Positions 56,332-64,000 of a DNA stretch of 64,000 bases are shown in pieces. The notes below the pieces were generated by a model. It was not told the origin of the DNA. It searched no databases and was given only the letters and a program-made list of their open reading frames with translations. The DNA comes from [Flavobacterium] thermophilum. Lineage in GTDB: Bacteria > Bacillota > Bacilli > Bacillales > Anoxybacillaceae. The stretch is taken from NCBI GenBank assembly GCA_900450595.1, contig UGGS01000001.1, positions 1,116,001-1,180,000 on the forward strand. Reading direction: 5' to 3'. Made by a program: the position numbers and the translations under genes. Positions within the stretch are counted from its first letter, which is position 1. Every line of letters starts with the position of its first letter.

Positions 56332-57573
56332 ATGAACCGTTGGGAGAAGGAATTGGACAAATACGCCGAACTGGCGGTGAAAGTCGGGGTGAACATTCAG
56401 CCCGGGCAGACGCTGTTCGTCAACGCCCCGCTCGAGGCGGCGCCGCTCGTCCGCAAAATCGCCAAAACGGCGTACGAAACCGGGGCAAAGCATGTGTATG
56501 TCGAGTGGAACGACGAGGCGCTTACATACATTAAATTTCACCACGCCCCAGAGGAAGCGTTTTCCGAGTATCCGATGTGGCGGGCGAGAGCGATGGAAGA
56601 ACTCGCCGAACAAGGCGCTGCCTTTTTATCCATTTACGCCCCGAATCCTGACTTGTTAAAAGACGTCGATCCAAAGCGGATCGCGACCGCCAATAAAACA
56701 GCGGCGCAAGCGCTCGCCAACTACCGGAGCGCCATTATGGCCGATCGGAACTGCTGGTCGCTCATTTCCGTCCCCACACCGGCGTGGGCGCAAAAAGTAT
56801 TTGGCGATCTGCGCGATGAAGAAGCCATCGACAAATTATGGGAAGCGATTTTCCGCATCACCCGCATCGATCATGACGATCCGATCGCTGCCTGGCGCGA
56901 ACATAACGATCGGCTCGCCCGCATCGTCGATTACTTAAACAACAAGCAATACAAACAACTCGTTTATGAAGCGCCAGGCACCAATCTCACAGTCGAGCTC
57001 GTCGACGGGCACGTCTGGCACGGCGGCGCGGCGACGAGTCAAAGCGGCGTGCGCTTCAATCCGAACATTCCGACCGAAGAAGTATTTACGATGCCGCATA
57101 AAGACGGCGTCAACGGCACGGTGCGCAACACGAAGCCGCTCAATTACAACGGCAACGTGATCGATCGGTTTACGCTCACGTTCAAAGACGGTCAAGTCGT
57201 CGACTTCAGCGCCGAACAAGGATATGAGACGCTTAAGCACTTGCTTGACACCGATGACGGCGCGCGCCGCCTCGGGGAAGTCGCCCTCGTGCCGCACCAA
57301 TCGCCGGTGTCGCTGTCCAATCTCATTTTTTACAACACGCTGTTTGATGAAAACGCCGCTTGCCATTTGGCGCTCGGCAAGGCGTATCCGACCAATATCG
57401 AAAACGGCGCCTCTCTTTCCAAAGAGGAGCTTGACCGCCGCGGCGTCAACGACAGCCTCGTCCACGTCGACTTTATGATCGGCTCAGCTGATCTGAACAT
57501 TGACGGCGTGACGAAAGACGGGAAGCGCGAGCCGATTTTCCGCAGCGGCAACTGGGCGTTTGAGCTGCAATAA
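56332..57573 (+). CDS. ampS: M29-family metallo-aminopeptidase
   Basis: The start is ATG 56332 behind AAAAAGGAGTGAACAAG, giving 413 residues; the upstream extension of the frame is not used. It begins ELDKYAELAVKVGVNIQPGQ, a family hallmark. The two-metal site includes VSLSNLIFYNTLFDENAACH (~335-355) with Glu/His and VHVDFMIGSADLNIDG. It is close in length and sequence style to aminopeptidase II of G. stearothermophilus. It trims N-terminal residues from peptides in the cytoplasm. Confidence 0.94.
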   Translation: MNRWEKELDKYAELAVKVGVNIQPGQTLFVNAPLEAAPLVRKIAKTAYETGAKHVYVEWNDEALTYIKFHHAPEEAFSEYPMWRARAMEELAEQGAAFLSIYAPNPDLLKDVDPKRIATANKTAAQALANYRSAIMADRNCWSLISVPTPAWAQKVFGDLRDEEAIDKLWEAIFRITRIDHDDPIAAWREHNDRLARIVDYLNNKQYKQLVYEAPGTNLTVELVDGHVWHGGAATSQSGVRFNPNIPTEEVFTMPHKDGVNGTVRNTKPLNYNGNVIDRFTLTFKDGQVVDFSAEQGYETLKHLLDTDDGARRLGEVALVPHQSPVSLSNLIFYNTLFDENAACHLALGKAYPTNIENGASLSKEELDRRGVNDSLVHVDFMIGSADLNIDGVTKDGKREPIFRSGNWAFELQ

Positions 57574-57606
57574 CCCTCCATTCCACAGTTGCTCGGGCAA
57601 GAAAAC

Positions 57607-57655
57607 AAGGCTGTTGCCAAAAGCGGGGCGAGCCCCTTTTGTCAACAGCCTTTTT
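57607..57655 (+). terminator. Terminator after ampS
   Basis: AAGGCTGTTG with CAACAGCCTT, inner pairing CCAAAAGCGGGGC/GCCCCTTTTG, then TTTTT. Confidence 0.9.
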
Positions 57656-57793
57656 CCATATTTCCCTCGCATCGACCGGGGGATGGCCGTTTTGGCGCAG
57701 TTTTCGTTCTTTTTTCGTCAAACGGATCACATACGCAGGCCCTGCGGTGAAAAGTCCGTTTGAGCCCGCCCAACACCGGCAATCAGCCGATGG

Positions 57794-60535
57794 TTACACG
57801 TGAATCGTCGCCGCAGCCGCCTGCGCCAGCTGTTCGCATTGCCGCAAACGGATGCCAAAGAGGACAAGCGGGTCGCGATACGCTTCGGGATTCGTGCGCA
57901 TCTGCTTCAATTCCCCTTCTTGGGCGGCAATTTCAAGCTCCAGCCGCTCTAGCGTTTCCCGCAGCATCGTCGCTGGCGCTTGAAAAAACTGGGTGACGTC
58001 GCGCTCAATCGACTTCGCAAACCATTCAAACGGCAACAGCAGCTGCCGAGCGGCCGTTTCGGCCACATCGATGTAATCTTGCGTTTCGATCAGCTGCTTA
58101 TATTTTTGCGCCAGCATCGCCTTATTTTGCGCGAAGGCGCCGAGCAGTTTGCCCGCTCCTTTCAACAGCAGCTGACCCGGCGTCCGGCGGAGGAAAATGT
58201 TCAGCTTCTCGATTTGCGCCCCGCTCGTCAACCGGCTGATGTCACGCCGCCAGTCAGCCACAATGCGAAAATCGCATTCGAGCATAAGCCGCTCTTCGCC
58301 AAACATGGCGTTAAACCCTTCGCTCATTTCATGCAAAAACACCTGGCATTCATTGAATTCGTCCTCCGCCGCTGCAATCCACTGTTCCATAGCAACTCGC
58401 AGCTTTGGCAACACCTCTTCGTTGAGATAAGCGCGAAGCCGTTCATTCGCTTTGTCGTTCAGCTCAAGAGGCAAGCGGGAAAAATCGCTGTTTTCGCCCA
58501 CCAACTCCGCCATGTTGCGCAACAGATCGGGAATCGCCTTTGTCAGCTCACCCCGCATGTCCGCCAAGACGGTGTGGAACGACTTGGCCGCTTTGGCCGT
58601 TTTCTCCTCTTGCAGGTCGCCAAGCTGATGAATGGCGCCGCTCAGTTTGGCCGCCATTTCTTTTTTCCATACGACCAGCTCCGCCAATCGACTTTCCGCC
58701 TCGGCCCGCTGCCGGAACAAATGAGCGATGAACCGGCCGGTCGTCGTTAAAATCGCTTCCTCGCGGCGGACAGAAGACACGCATCGGCGCATCTCCTCCA
58801 GCAAGCCGATGAGGGCTTGTTGCTGCTTGCGGCTTGGCGCATGCGGGGAATAGACGATGACACGGGCTTCCGGAACGATCGTACGAACGTGCGCTTCCAC
58901 TTCCTCAACGATTCTCGCCGTCTCCTCTTCATCCACCATCCCGTCGCCCGGAGGAAGCAGCACGTACATCGGCACATGCGGCGCCCGCTCATGAAGCCGC
59001 AGCAACAGCTGCTCATCAGCGCTGGAAAGCGGATCCTCACCGTTCAGAAGAAAAAGAACGCTGTCAGCGAGCGAAAACGATACGAACGCTTCATGGTCGA
59101 ATGAAGCGCGCCCGCCGAGCGGCCCGATATCCAGCAAGACAATCCCTTGCGGCACGAGTGAGAACGGAGCCGCACATTCAATGACAACATCATCAGGAAA
59201 TCGGTTGGCGCGTCCTCCCGCCGCCTGTTGAAATTCATCAATGCTCGAGAAAACGGTAAACTGATCATCGCTGATTTTCGCCACTTCCAGCTCCCCGCCG
59301 TTTCTCCATGCCAGCACCGGCGCAGATGGCGCCGCCAACGCCGCCTCGCCGACCAACGTCCGCAAAAACGCCAACCGCTCATGGCGCGACGCTCCAGCGA
59401 CCAAAACGCAATGCGTCCGCGAATCGGACAACTGCCGCACGACCCAGCGGAAGCGGAAGTGCGAACCCGCCCGCTGTTCTTCCGCCCAATCGGCTATTTC
59501 GTCAAACAGCGACACACCCGTCTCCCGAACGGGCCGTTTCGCATGAACGAGCCGCTTAGCGGCGTCGTTGATCGTCTCTTCTTGAAACGCCTCAGGAAAT
59601 TTCTCGCTCCACGCCAACAAGGCAGCCGCCGCTGCCGCTGCCTCCGGACCGTCGGCTAAACTCATCCAGCTTTTCACAAGCGGCGGCGCCACTTCCACCA
59701 ACTCTTTTAATCGGTACGGACCTTTCATCAATCCCGCATACGCATCCGCTAAAAGAACAGGGATTCTCTTCCAGTCATAGTCGCGGCGGATCTCTAATTC
59801 CTCATAGAGACGATTCCACTCCGCCAGCCACGAAAAATAAAGGTCGCCATCTCGATACCCGTTCCATAGCGCCTGCACGAGCCGCTCAAATTTCACCCGA
59901 TCCGTTTCATACAGCAGCGCCAGGCAGCGTGAAAACCGCTCAGGCGCCATCACTCTCGCATGCCCTTGTTCCACATAACCGATCAAGATGTCGACCCAAC
60001 GGCGCGCCGATGTCCGCAACGTCTCTCCTAACGCAAGCTCAACGGCGCTTTCCCAATCACCTTGCTCCTCGAAAAAGGCGCGCGCCCATTCGGTCATATT
60101 CGGATAATCCGGATACCGCGACACCCCGCGCTTAATCATATCATCCGCTTTCGCATTTTCCCCCAGCTCACGGTAGAGCGAAAACAGACGCAACATGATT
60201 TCTGCCTGCAACGTTTCGCTGTCCGTCTCAATCGAACGGTACAGCTCCTCGGCCAGCTCGAGACGGCCAAGCTCATAGCAGCTGTCGGCGATGTTTTTTT
60301 GCGCCCACGGGCGCAAATCGTCGTGATGGACTTGTTCCCATTTAAAGATCGCCGCTTCGTAGTCGCGGCGGTGGAAATACACTTCCCCTTGGGCAAAGCG
60401 AATCGACGACAAATCCGCGCCATCCCGATGCGCCGCGAAAAACATCTCGCCAAGCGCGCGGACAACGTCGCGTTCCCCCGTCTCGACAAGCGTCTCATAA
60501 AATGTTTTATGAACAAGTTGCTGTTCAAACCCCAT
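57794..60535 (-). CDS. Large TPR plus degenerate dynamin-like protein
   Basis: The start is ATG 60535 (MGFEQQLVHKTF) behind CAGGTGATCGAC, giving 913 residues. Residues ~30-330 are TPR-like helical repeats (IRFAQGEVYFHRRDYEAAIF; NIADSCYELGRLELAEELYR). From ~390 a GTPase-like fold follows: a P-loop position reading LVAGASRHERLAFLRTLVGE, lacking the GKS/T, a switch-II-like IVLLDIGPLGG, and a YVLLPPGD where a nucleotide-specificity motif would be. From ~600 long helices form a dynamin-stalk-like region with a GQLLLKGAGKLLGAF segment. I infer a pseudo-GTPase scaffold; function unknown. Confidence 0.8.
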   Translation of the reverse strand: MGFEQQLVHKTFYETLVETGERDVVRALGEMFFAAHRDGADLSSIRFAQGEVYFHRRDYEAAIFKWEQVHHDDLRPWAQKNIADSCYELGRLELAEELYRSIETDSETLQAEIMLRLFSLYRELGENAKADDMIKRGVSRYPDYPNMTEWARAFFEEQGDWESAVELALGETLRTSARRWVDILIGYVEQGHARVMAPERFSRCLALLYETDRVKFERLVQALWNGYRDGDLYFSWLAEWNRLYEELEIRRDYDWKRIPVLLADAYAGLMKGPYRLKELVEVAPPLVKSWMSLADGPEAAAAAAALLAWSEKFPEAFQEETINDAAKRLVHAKRPVRETGVSLFDEIADWAEEQRAGSHFRFRWVVRQLSDSRTHCVLVAGASRHERLAFLRTLVGEAALAAPSAPVLAWRNGGELEVAKISDDQFTVFSSIDEFQQAAGGRANRFPDDVVIECAAPFSLVPQGIVLLDIGPLGGRASFDHEAFVSFSLADSVLFLLNGEDPLSSADEQLLLRLHERAPHVPMYVLLPPGDGMVDEEETARIVEEVEAHVRTIVPEARVIVYSPHAPSRKQQQALIGLLEEMRRCVSSVRREEAILTTTGRFIAHLFRQRAEAESRLAELVVWKKEMAAKLSGAIHQLGDLQEEKTAKAAKSFHTVLADMRGELTKAIPDLLRNMAELVGENSDFSRLPLELNDKANERLRAYLNEEVLPKLRVAMEQWIAAAEDEFNECQVFLHEMSEGFNAMFGEERLMLECDFRIVADWRRDISRLTSGAQIEKLNIFLRRTPGQLLLKGAGKLLGAFAQNKAMLAQKYKQLIETQDYIDVAETAARQLLLPFEWFAKSIERDVTQFFQAPATMLRETLERLELEIAAQEGELKQMRTNPEAYRDPLVLFGIRLRQCEQLAQAAAATIHV

Positions 60536-60796
60536 GTCGATCACCTGACTCGTATATTTGCCATGCATGTTCATTGTATGGCACGTTTTCGAATTTTATT
60601 TCTATCCTATACATTTTAACAAACTTTCGCCGCCATGAACGTTTCAATTTGTTTTCATTTGCGAGACAAAATTCGACCCAATAGGCGATGAGGCCAACTA
60701 AAGGAACTTACAATGGTGGTTGCGGCCGCGAACCGCTTTTAACGTCTACAAATGCTAAAAAGACGAGGGAAAATAAAAAAGCACGTAACCGTTTTA

Positions 60797-61268
60797 ACTA
60801 CTGGGACACAATCCATTAGGAAACTCCAATATCCTCGCTGTCCCTTCCTCTACAAGCCTACTCAAGGAAGCTTGATGCGTCGGGGCAACTCGCAGTTGTT
60901 TCAAAGAAGCTATTGCTCGTTGCTCGATCCTGCTGAGCTACTGGGACATCATCAACAGGACACCCCAACATTCCCGCTGCCCCTTCCTCTACAAGCTTAC
61001 TCGAAGAAGCCCGATGCGTCGGGGCAACTCGCAGTTGTTTCAAAGAAGCTATTGCTCGTTGCTCGATCCTGCTGAGCTGCTGGGACATCATCAACAGGAC
61101 ACCCCAACATTCCCGCTGCCCCTTCCTCTACAAGCTTACTCGAAGAAGCCCGATGCGTCGGGGCAACTCGCAGTTGTTTCAAAGAAGCTATTGCTCGTTG
61201 CTCGATCCTCCTGAGCTACTGGAACATCATCAATAGAACACTCCCATATCTCTTGCTGTCTGCTCCCT
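60797..61268. repeat. 139-bp tandem repeat, ~3.4 copies
   Basis: The phrase GATGCGTCGGGGCAACTCGCAG recurs at 60874, 61013 and 61152 (exactly 139 bases apart; 20-base core GATGCGTCGGGGCAACTCGC). The middle two units are almost identical; the outer units are diverged and partial. On the minus strand each unit contains GTAGCTCAGCAGGATCGAGC, or a close variant, which resembles a tRNA D-arm; no full cloverleaf follows. Frames of ~60-80 residues inside are a result of the repetition and are not called as genes. Confidence 0.85.
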
Positions 61269-61575
61269 AGCCAAATAAAAAATTCCCCTCTCGCACATAG
61301 ACTTAGCGATCGGGGAACTTCGTTCCAGCGCCCTTTTGCGCGTTCTTTTCTTATGTAAGTGGCGTCCCATGCCGGGCGCACATGAAAAACGACCGCAAAC
61401 GCGGTCGTATCAAGGCTTCCACGACTTTTGGCCGTGGGCTATCGAATTCCAAGGATGCCGATGGTGGGAGTAAAACCATCATCCTCTAAACCTTGATTTT
61501 TCAAAGTTTATAGTCTTTCAAATTCCTTGCCGTGCAAAATTTGTGCAAAATTATTTTTAGTGCGTAAATCCATAC

Positions 61576-61601
61576 AAAAAGGCGGAGCGATCCGCCTTTT
61601 T
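61576..61601 (-). terminator. Bidirectional terminator after the CPIC protein gene
   Basis: AAAAAGGCGGA, GCGA loop, TCCGCCTTTTT: T-run on both strands. Confidence 0.85.
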
Positions 61602-61628
61602 CTTCTGCTGTCTATATCGGAACCTTCT

Positions 61629-61838
61629 CTAATCTTCCTCATCTTCCTGATGAAAAAAGGGATATTTCAAAAGCATTTTCTGGAGTGAACCTTTATCTTT
61701 GATCGGGAGCCGGCGCGGGAATTTGTAGTAACATTTTTGATGCATTACCGTATTGATGATGTCGAAGAACACTTTCTCGTCTGGCTGAACCGGCTCAGAA
61801 CAAATCGGGCAACGCAGGCGGCCGATGATTGGAAACAT
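61629..61838 (-). CDS. Small protein with a possible zinc site
   Basis: The start is ATG 61838, eight bases from GGAAGGAG, giving 69 residues. The N-terminal RLRCPICSEPVQPDEKVFF and later HQKCYYKF give a Cys-x2-Cys...His-x2-Cys pattern suited to one zinc ion. It ends in an acidic tail (HQEDEED). Single gene with its own terminator. The family is known to me only as hypothetical bacillus proteins. Confidence 0.72.
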   Translation of the reverse strand: MFPIIGRLRCPICSEPVQPDEKVFFDIINTVMHQKCYYKFPRRLPIKDKGSLQKMLLKYPFFHQEDEED

Positions 61839-61900
61839 GTTCATTTCTCCTTCCAAGATAATAACTCACCCAATAAATACTTCATCAAGTCATTCTTTAT

Positions 61901-62685
61901 GTGTGAGTAAAATATTTGTGGGTGACATTCAGGAATGATTCCCCGACGAGGGTTGCGAACTTTTGTTCACGACGCTCGTCGGGGCCACCAAGCGAAGCGC
62001 GGTAGGAACCAAGCAAATCTTATGCAAAAAGGACTCTCTCCCTGCTATGATGGTGATTGGCCACATCAACCGAAAACAGGAGGGAGAGAGTCCATGAAAA
62101 TTCAACAACATCTTACCACAGAATGGCCTGTACGAAAAGAGTTGGAGGAACAATCGTTAAGAACTCTTCAAAAGGTGTTCGTCATCTTGTTGGCCGCCCT
62201 TTTGGAGGTGATCGACCAACAACTGGCGGAAGCCCGGGACAAGCACCGGTATCAGCTGAAAGACAAACGGCCGACCAAGATCCAAACGCTGTTTGGCGAA
62301 GTGACCTTTCGATGGAACGACTACTATGAATTTCGTGGAGAAATGGGCGGTTGGAGGAGGAAGAGACCCGGACTGCAGCCTCGGCCAAGCCAGCTCGGAT
62401 CGAACAGGCCAAACGGAAGACAGGGCGGTTGTTGGCGGATGTGATGCGTCAAAACATCCCGTATCTTCAGCGGTCATCAGGGACGCCGATGTATCAAGCG
62501 CCGTCGGCACTTCGGGATGTTGGTTAGGTGTAAAAAATGGAATACAATATCACCGCCTCAAGATGAGGGATGAGAGTCCGAAAGCGTTTGCGATATTAAT
62601 TCCTGAAAATGGTTCACTAACCGTCCATTGACAACGTCCGTAGTGAACCAAAAAAAGTTCCCACAAAGTCTTGACTGACTCCGCC
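61901..62685 (+). mobile_element. ISLre2-type element, internally deleted
   Basis: The left end carries TGTGAGTAAAATATTTGTGGG. The right end near 62660-62685 has CCCACAAAGTCTTGACTGACTC, an imperfect complement. Inside is a transposase gene with most of the body missing. A second copy of the left terminus occurs at 63937 near the window edge. Confidence 0.7.
62094..62527 (+). pseudogene. ISLre2 (UPF0236) transposase, internal deletion
   Basis: From ATG 62094 (ribosome site AGGGAGAGAGTCC) the N-terminus reads MKIQQHLTTEWPVRKELEEQ to FGEVTFRWNDYYEFRG (~85 residues). After the junction near 62340, a different frame gives the C-terminus (RIEQAKRKTGRLLADVMRQN, ending SALRDVG at 62527). About 300 internal residues, including the catalytic core, are missing. 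Confidence 0.82.
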
Positions 62686-62747
62686 AAATTCGTTAAGTTT
62701 AAATTAGGAAAAATTCAGAAAATATAATGATAGGGGGGAGTTAAAAG

Positions 62748-63253
62748 TTGGGAAACGTCTATCATTATGTTTAGGAGCCTTTCTACTCGGACTAGGATTA
62801 TTTATTTCGCCTAAAGGTGCTTCCGCCCATGATATGGAAGACAATTGGGCCAATAACGACACGATCGGCTATGGATACGAGACAGACGGTGGGTATGTTT
62901 TGGCCATTCAACGAATGCTAAAAGATACACCTTGGGGTTATAGTGCAGTCGACGGATATTGGGGTTCTAAAACCTATAATGGAGTGGTTAATTTTCAAAG
63001 AAACGAAGGTATAGCGGCCGATGGTATTGTTGGACCTGTTACATGGGAAGAGTTTGAGGATTATCGGGTCTATGTTGGTTATTTAGGTTCTACTCAATAT
63101 TATGAATGGAACTATAACTTAACCGATAGCTATCCGGCTACCTATTTGCGTGATGCATGTTATGGATGGTATATTGATGTAACAACTAACAATTCCGAGG
63201 ACTATTGGCATGTTGACCATGATTTTGAAAGATTAACGTACATGTGCTTATAA
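62748..63253 (+). CDS. Secreted peptidoglycan-binding protein, start region frameshifted
   Basis: The mature part has a PG-binding-1 domain (VLAIQRMLKDTPWGYSAVDG, then YNGVVNFQRNEGIAADGIVG). It is preceded in frame by a signal peptide (LGAFLLGLGLFISPKGASA). No start codon exists in that frame before an upstream stop. The ribosome site AGGGGGGAG is followed by TTG GGA AAC, one base short of reading MGKRLSLCLGAF. Either a base is missing (mutation or sequencing error) or the product starts at ATG 62834 without export. The C-terminal ~60 residues are Tyr/Trp-rich and unrecognised. Confidence 0.68.
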
Positions 63254-63264
63254 GGGGGGTTATC

Positions 63265-63822
63265 ATGAAGAAGAAAAATCTCATAATTGGCGGTATTGTA
63301 GGAGCAGCACTTGCTGTTGTTATTTCCGGTTTTGTTTCACAAGAAAAAGCAACATCAGCAAATTCCTATCAAAACACGAAAGTGACAGAAGATACAAAAA
63401 TAAAGGTCGAACGTTTTAATGGAATTGCCCAAGACAAACTGTCGTTTAAAGCCAAAAAACCGACTGTGCTTCCGGAAGATGTGAAAGAACTTGAACCTAA
63501 AACAGAGGTAGTTACTCAAGGAGCCAAAAAACTAACGGTTGTCAAACAGGCGTGGGTGGATAAAGACGCTGATAAGAAGTTAAAGTATCAACGAAAAGAA
63601 TTGTTAATCATTCAATCCGATGATGATGGAACAGTTAAGCCGATGAATGTTCTCTCAAAAGGAGAAAAAATTCAAGTAGCTGGCGTAGATGCATGGTTGA
63701 TTAAGCGTGGCGAACATGATCCTATTCAATTGATATTTTGGAAAGATGGTCGTTACTTTAATGTCCGAGGTATGAACATTAAAGCCGACAAATTAATCAA
63801 GATTGCAGAATCCCTGCAATAA
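63265..63822 (+). CDS. Secreted or membrane-anchored hypothetical protein
   Basis: ATG 63265 follows GGGGGGTTATC, giving 185 residues. An N-terminal signal/anchor (MKKKNLIIGGIVGAALAVVI) is followed by a Lys-rich soluble domain; GVDAWLIKRGEHDPIQLIFW and NIKADKLIKIAESLQ resemble DUF4367-like anti-sigma/lipoprotein folds. It starts 11 bases after the peptidoglycan-binding gene, so the two form an operon. The function is unknown. Confidence 0.78.
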   Translation: MKKKNLIIGGIVGAALAVVISGFVSQEKATSANSYQNTKVTEDTKIKVERFNGIAQDKLSFKAKKPTVLPEDVKELEPKTEVVTQGAKKLTVVKQAWVDKDADKKLKYQRKELLIIQSDDDGTVKPMNVLSKGEKIQVAGVDAWLIKRGEHDPIQLIFWKDGRYFNVRGMNIKADKLIKIAESLQ

Positions 63823-63828
63823 TCAAAA

Positions 63829-63853
63829 TCTCGGCTATCTGCCGGGGTTTTTT
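63829..63853 (+). terminator. Terminator after the secreted-protein operon
   Basis: CGGC, 5-base loop, GCCG (extended by flanking CT/GG) followed by GGTTTTTTAT. Confidence 0.7.
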
Positions 63854-63879
63854 ATCTTTTTAACATAGTTCCGAAAGAA

Positions 63880-64000
63880 GTCTCCCGCTTCAAGCGCGTG
63901 AAAGGGCATAGCCCAACGATAAGCGGGAGACGAGTGTGAGTAAAATATTTGTGGGCGAAATTCAATATTGAAATTAAAAATGAAGCATATCGTTTGTTAA
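63880..64000. mobile_element. Start of another ISLre2-type terminus at the window edge
   Basis: GTGTGAGTAAAATATTTGTGGG (core TGAGTAAAATATTTGTGGG) begins near 63935, the same as the left end at 61901. It is preceded by a long stem: GTCTCCCGCTT near 63882 pairs with AAGCGGGAGAC ending at 63931. The rest of the element is outside the window. Confidence 0.55.

Noticed and set aside
60797..61268. CRISPR array
   Set aside because: Units are 139 bp and contiguous, with no short repeat/variable spacer alternation and no cas genes.
60858..61381. Minus-strand frames of 61-81 residues with repeated FFETTASCPDAS
   Set aside because: They exist because the 139-bp repeat is open in that frame; they contain a tRNA-D-arm-like stretch and no ribosome site.

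Overview
The window looks like the chromosome of a thermophilic Geobacillus/Parageobacillus-type bacillus. The evidence is a complete 2107-bp IS21-type element matching the layout of IS5376 of G. stearothermophilus, an SspH spore protein behind a sigma-G-like promoter, Bacillus-type puc genes, an AmpS aminopeptidase, TnrA-type operators, and mostly strong AGGAGG-like ribosome sites. By eye, base composition changes along the window. The first ~30 kb is AT-rich in many places (pucR, pucL, pucM especially), while ~31.6-60.6 kb is clearly GC-rich.

Layout: 1-3.8 kb holds the end of a protein running in from the left, half of a small membrane-protein gene cut by a transposon remnant, and IS5376. 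3.8-23.4 kb is a purine-degradation island. It contains an intact molybdenum-cofactor maturation pair (mocA-like, xdhC), allantoinase, a truncated allantoin permease, an M20 hydrolase, allantoate amidohydrolase, the regulator pucR, a gutted urate permease, bifunctional uricase/OHCU decarboxylase, HIU hydrolase, xanthine dehydrogenase pucCDE behind broken pucA and pucB, a purine permease and an 8-oxoguanine/5'-deoxyadenosine-type deaminase. 23.6-29.2 kb has a frameshifted soluble chemoreceptor and a gluconate operon whose permease is broken by a 5-bp duplication. 29.3-31.6 kb is an IS hotspot (ISL3 element, an ISL3-derived MITE, a second copy of the membrane-protein gene interrupted by another MITE). 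32-37.4 kb is a LacI-controlled sugar-oxidation cluster (two Gfo/Idh/MocA oxidoreductases, ThuA, a TIM-barrel isomerase). 37.8-40.7 kb carries an Rpn nuclease, a GNAT acetyltransferase and an intact-looking IscB RNA-guided nuclease with its upstream omega-RNA region. 40.7-60.5 kb is GC-rich: MHS transporter, MaoC hydratase, ABC-permease remnants, glutaminase, two divergent Uma2 nucleases, tRNA-Pro, bioF with a BirA box, sspH, an sdpR-sdpI-yhfC-VOC operon, an acyl-CoA ligase/carboxylase pair, DoxX, broken PAS-GGDEF and PutP genes, AmpS and a very large TPR plus degenerate dynamin-like protein. 60.8-61.3 kb is a 139-bp tandem repeat; the window ends with an internally deleted ISLre2 copy and two secreted proteins.

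How it works together: five 17-bp TGTNA-N7-TNACA palindromes (TnrA/GlnR type) lie before pucF/pucR, the pucJ remnant/pucL, the purine permease, the deaminase and the chemoreceptor, so the purine genes look like one nitrogen-limitation regulon. The route from guanine/xanthine through urate and allantoin to ureidoglycine is largely intact. Several transport genes and one of two maturation-factor pairs are broken, which suggests partial decay with redundancy covering the loss. Many breaks are single-base changes in short repeats, so some could be assembly errors; the large deletions, the 5-bp duplication and the IS insertions are less likely to be.
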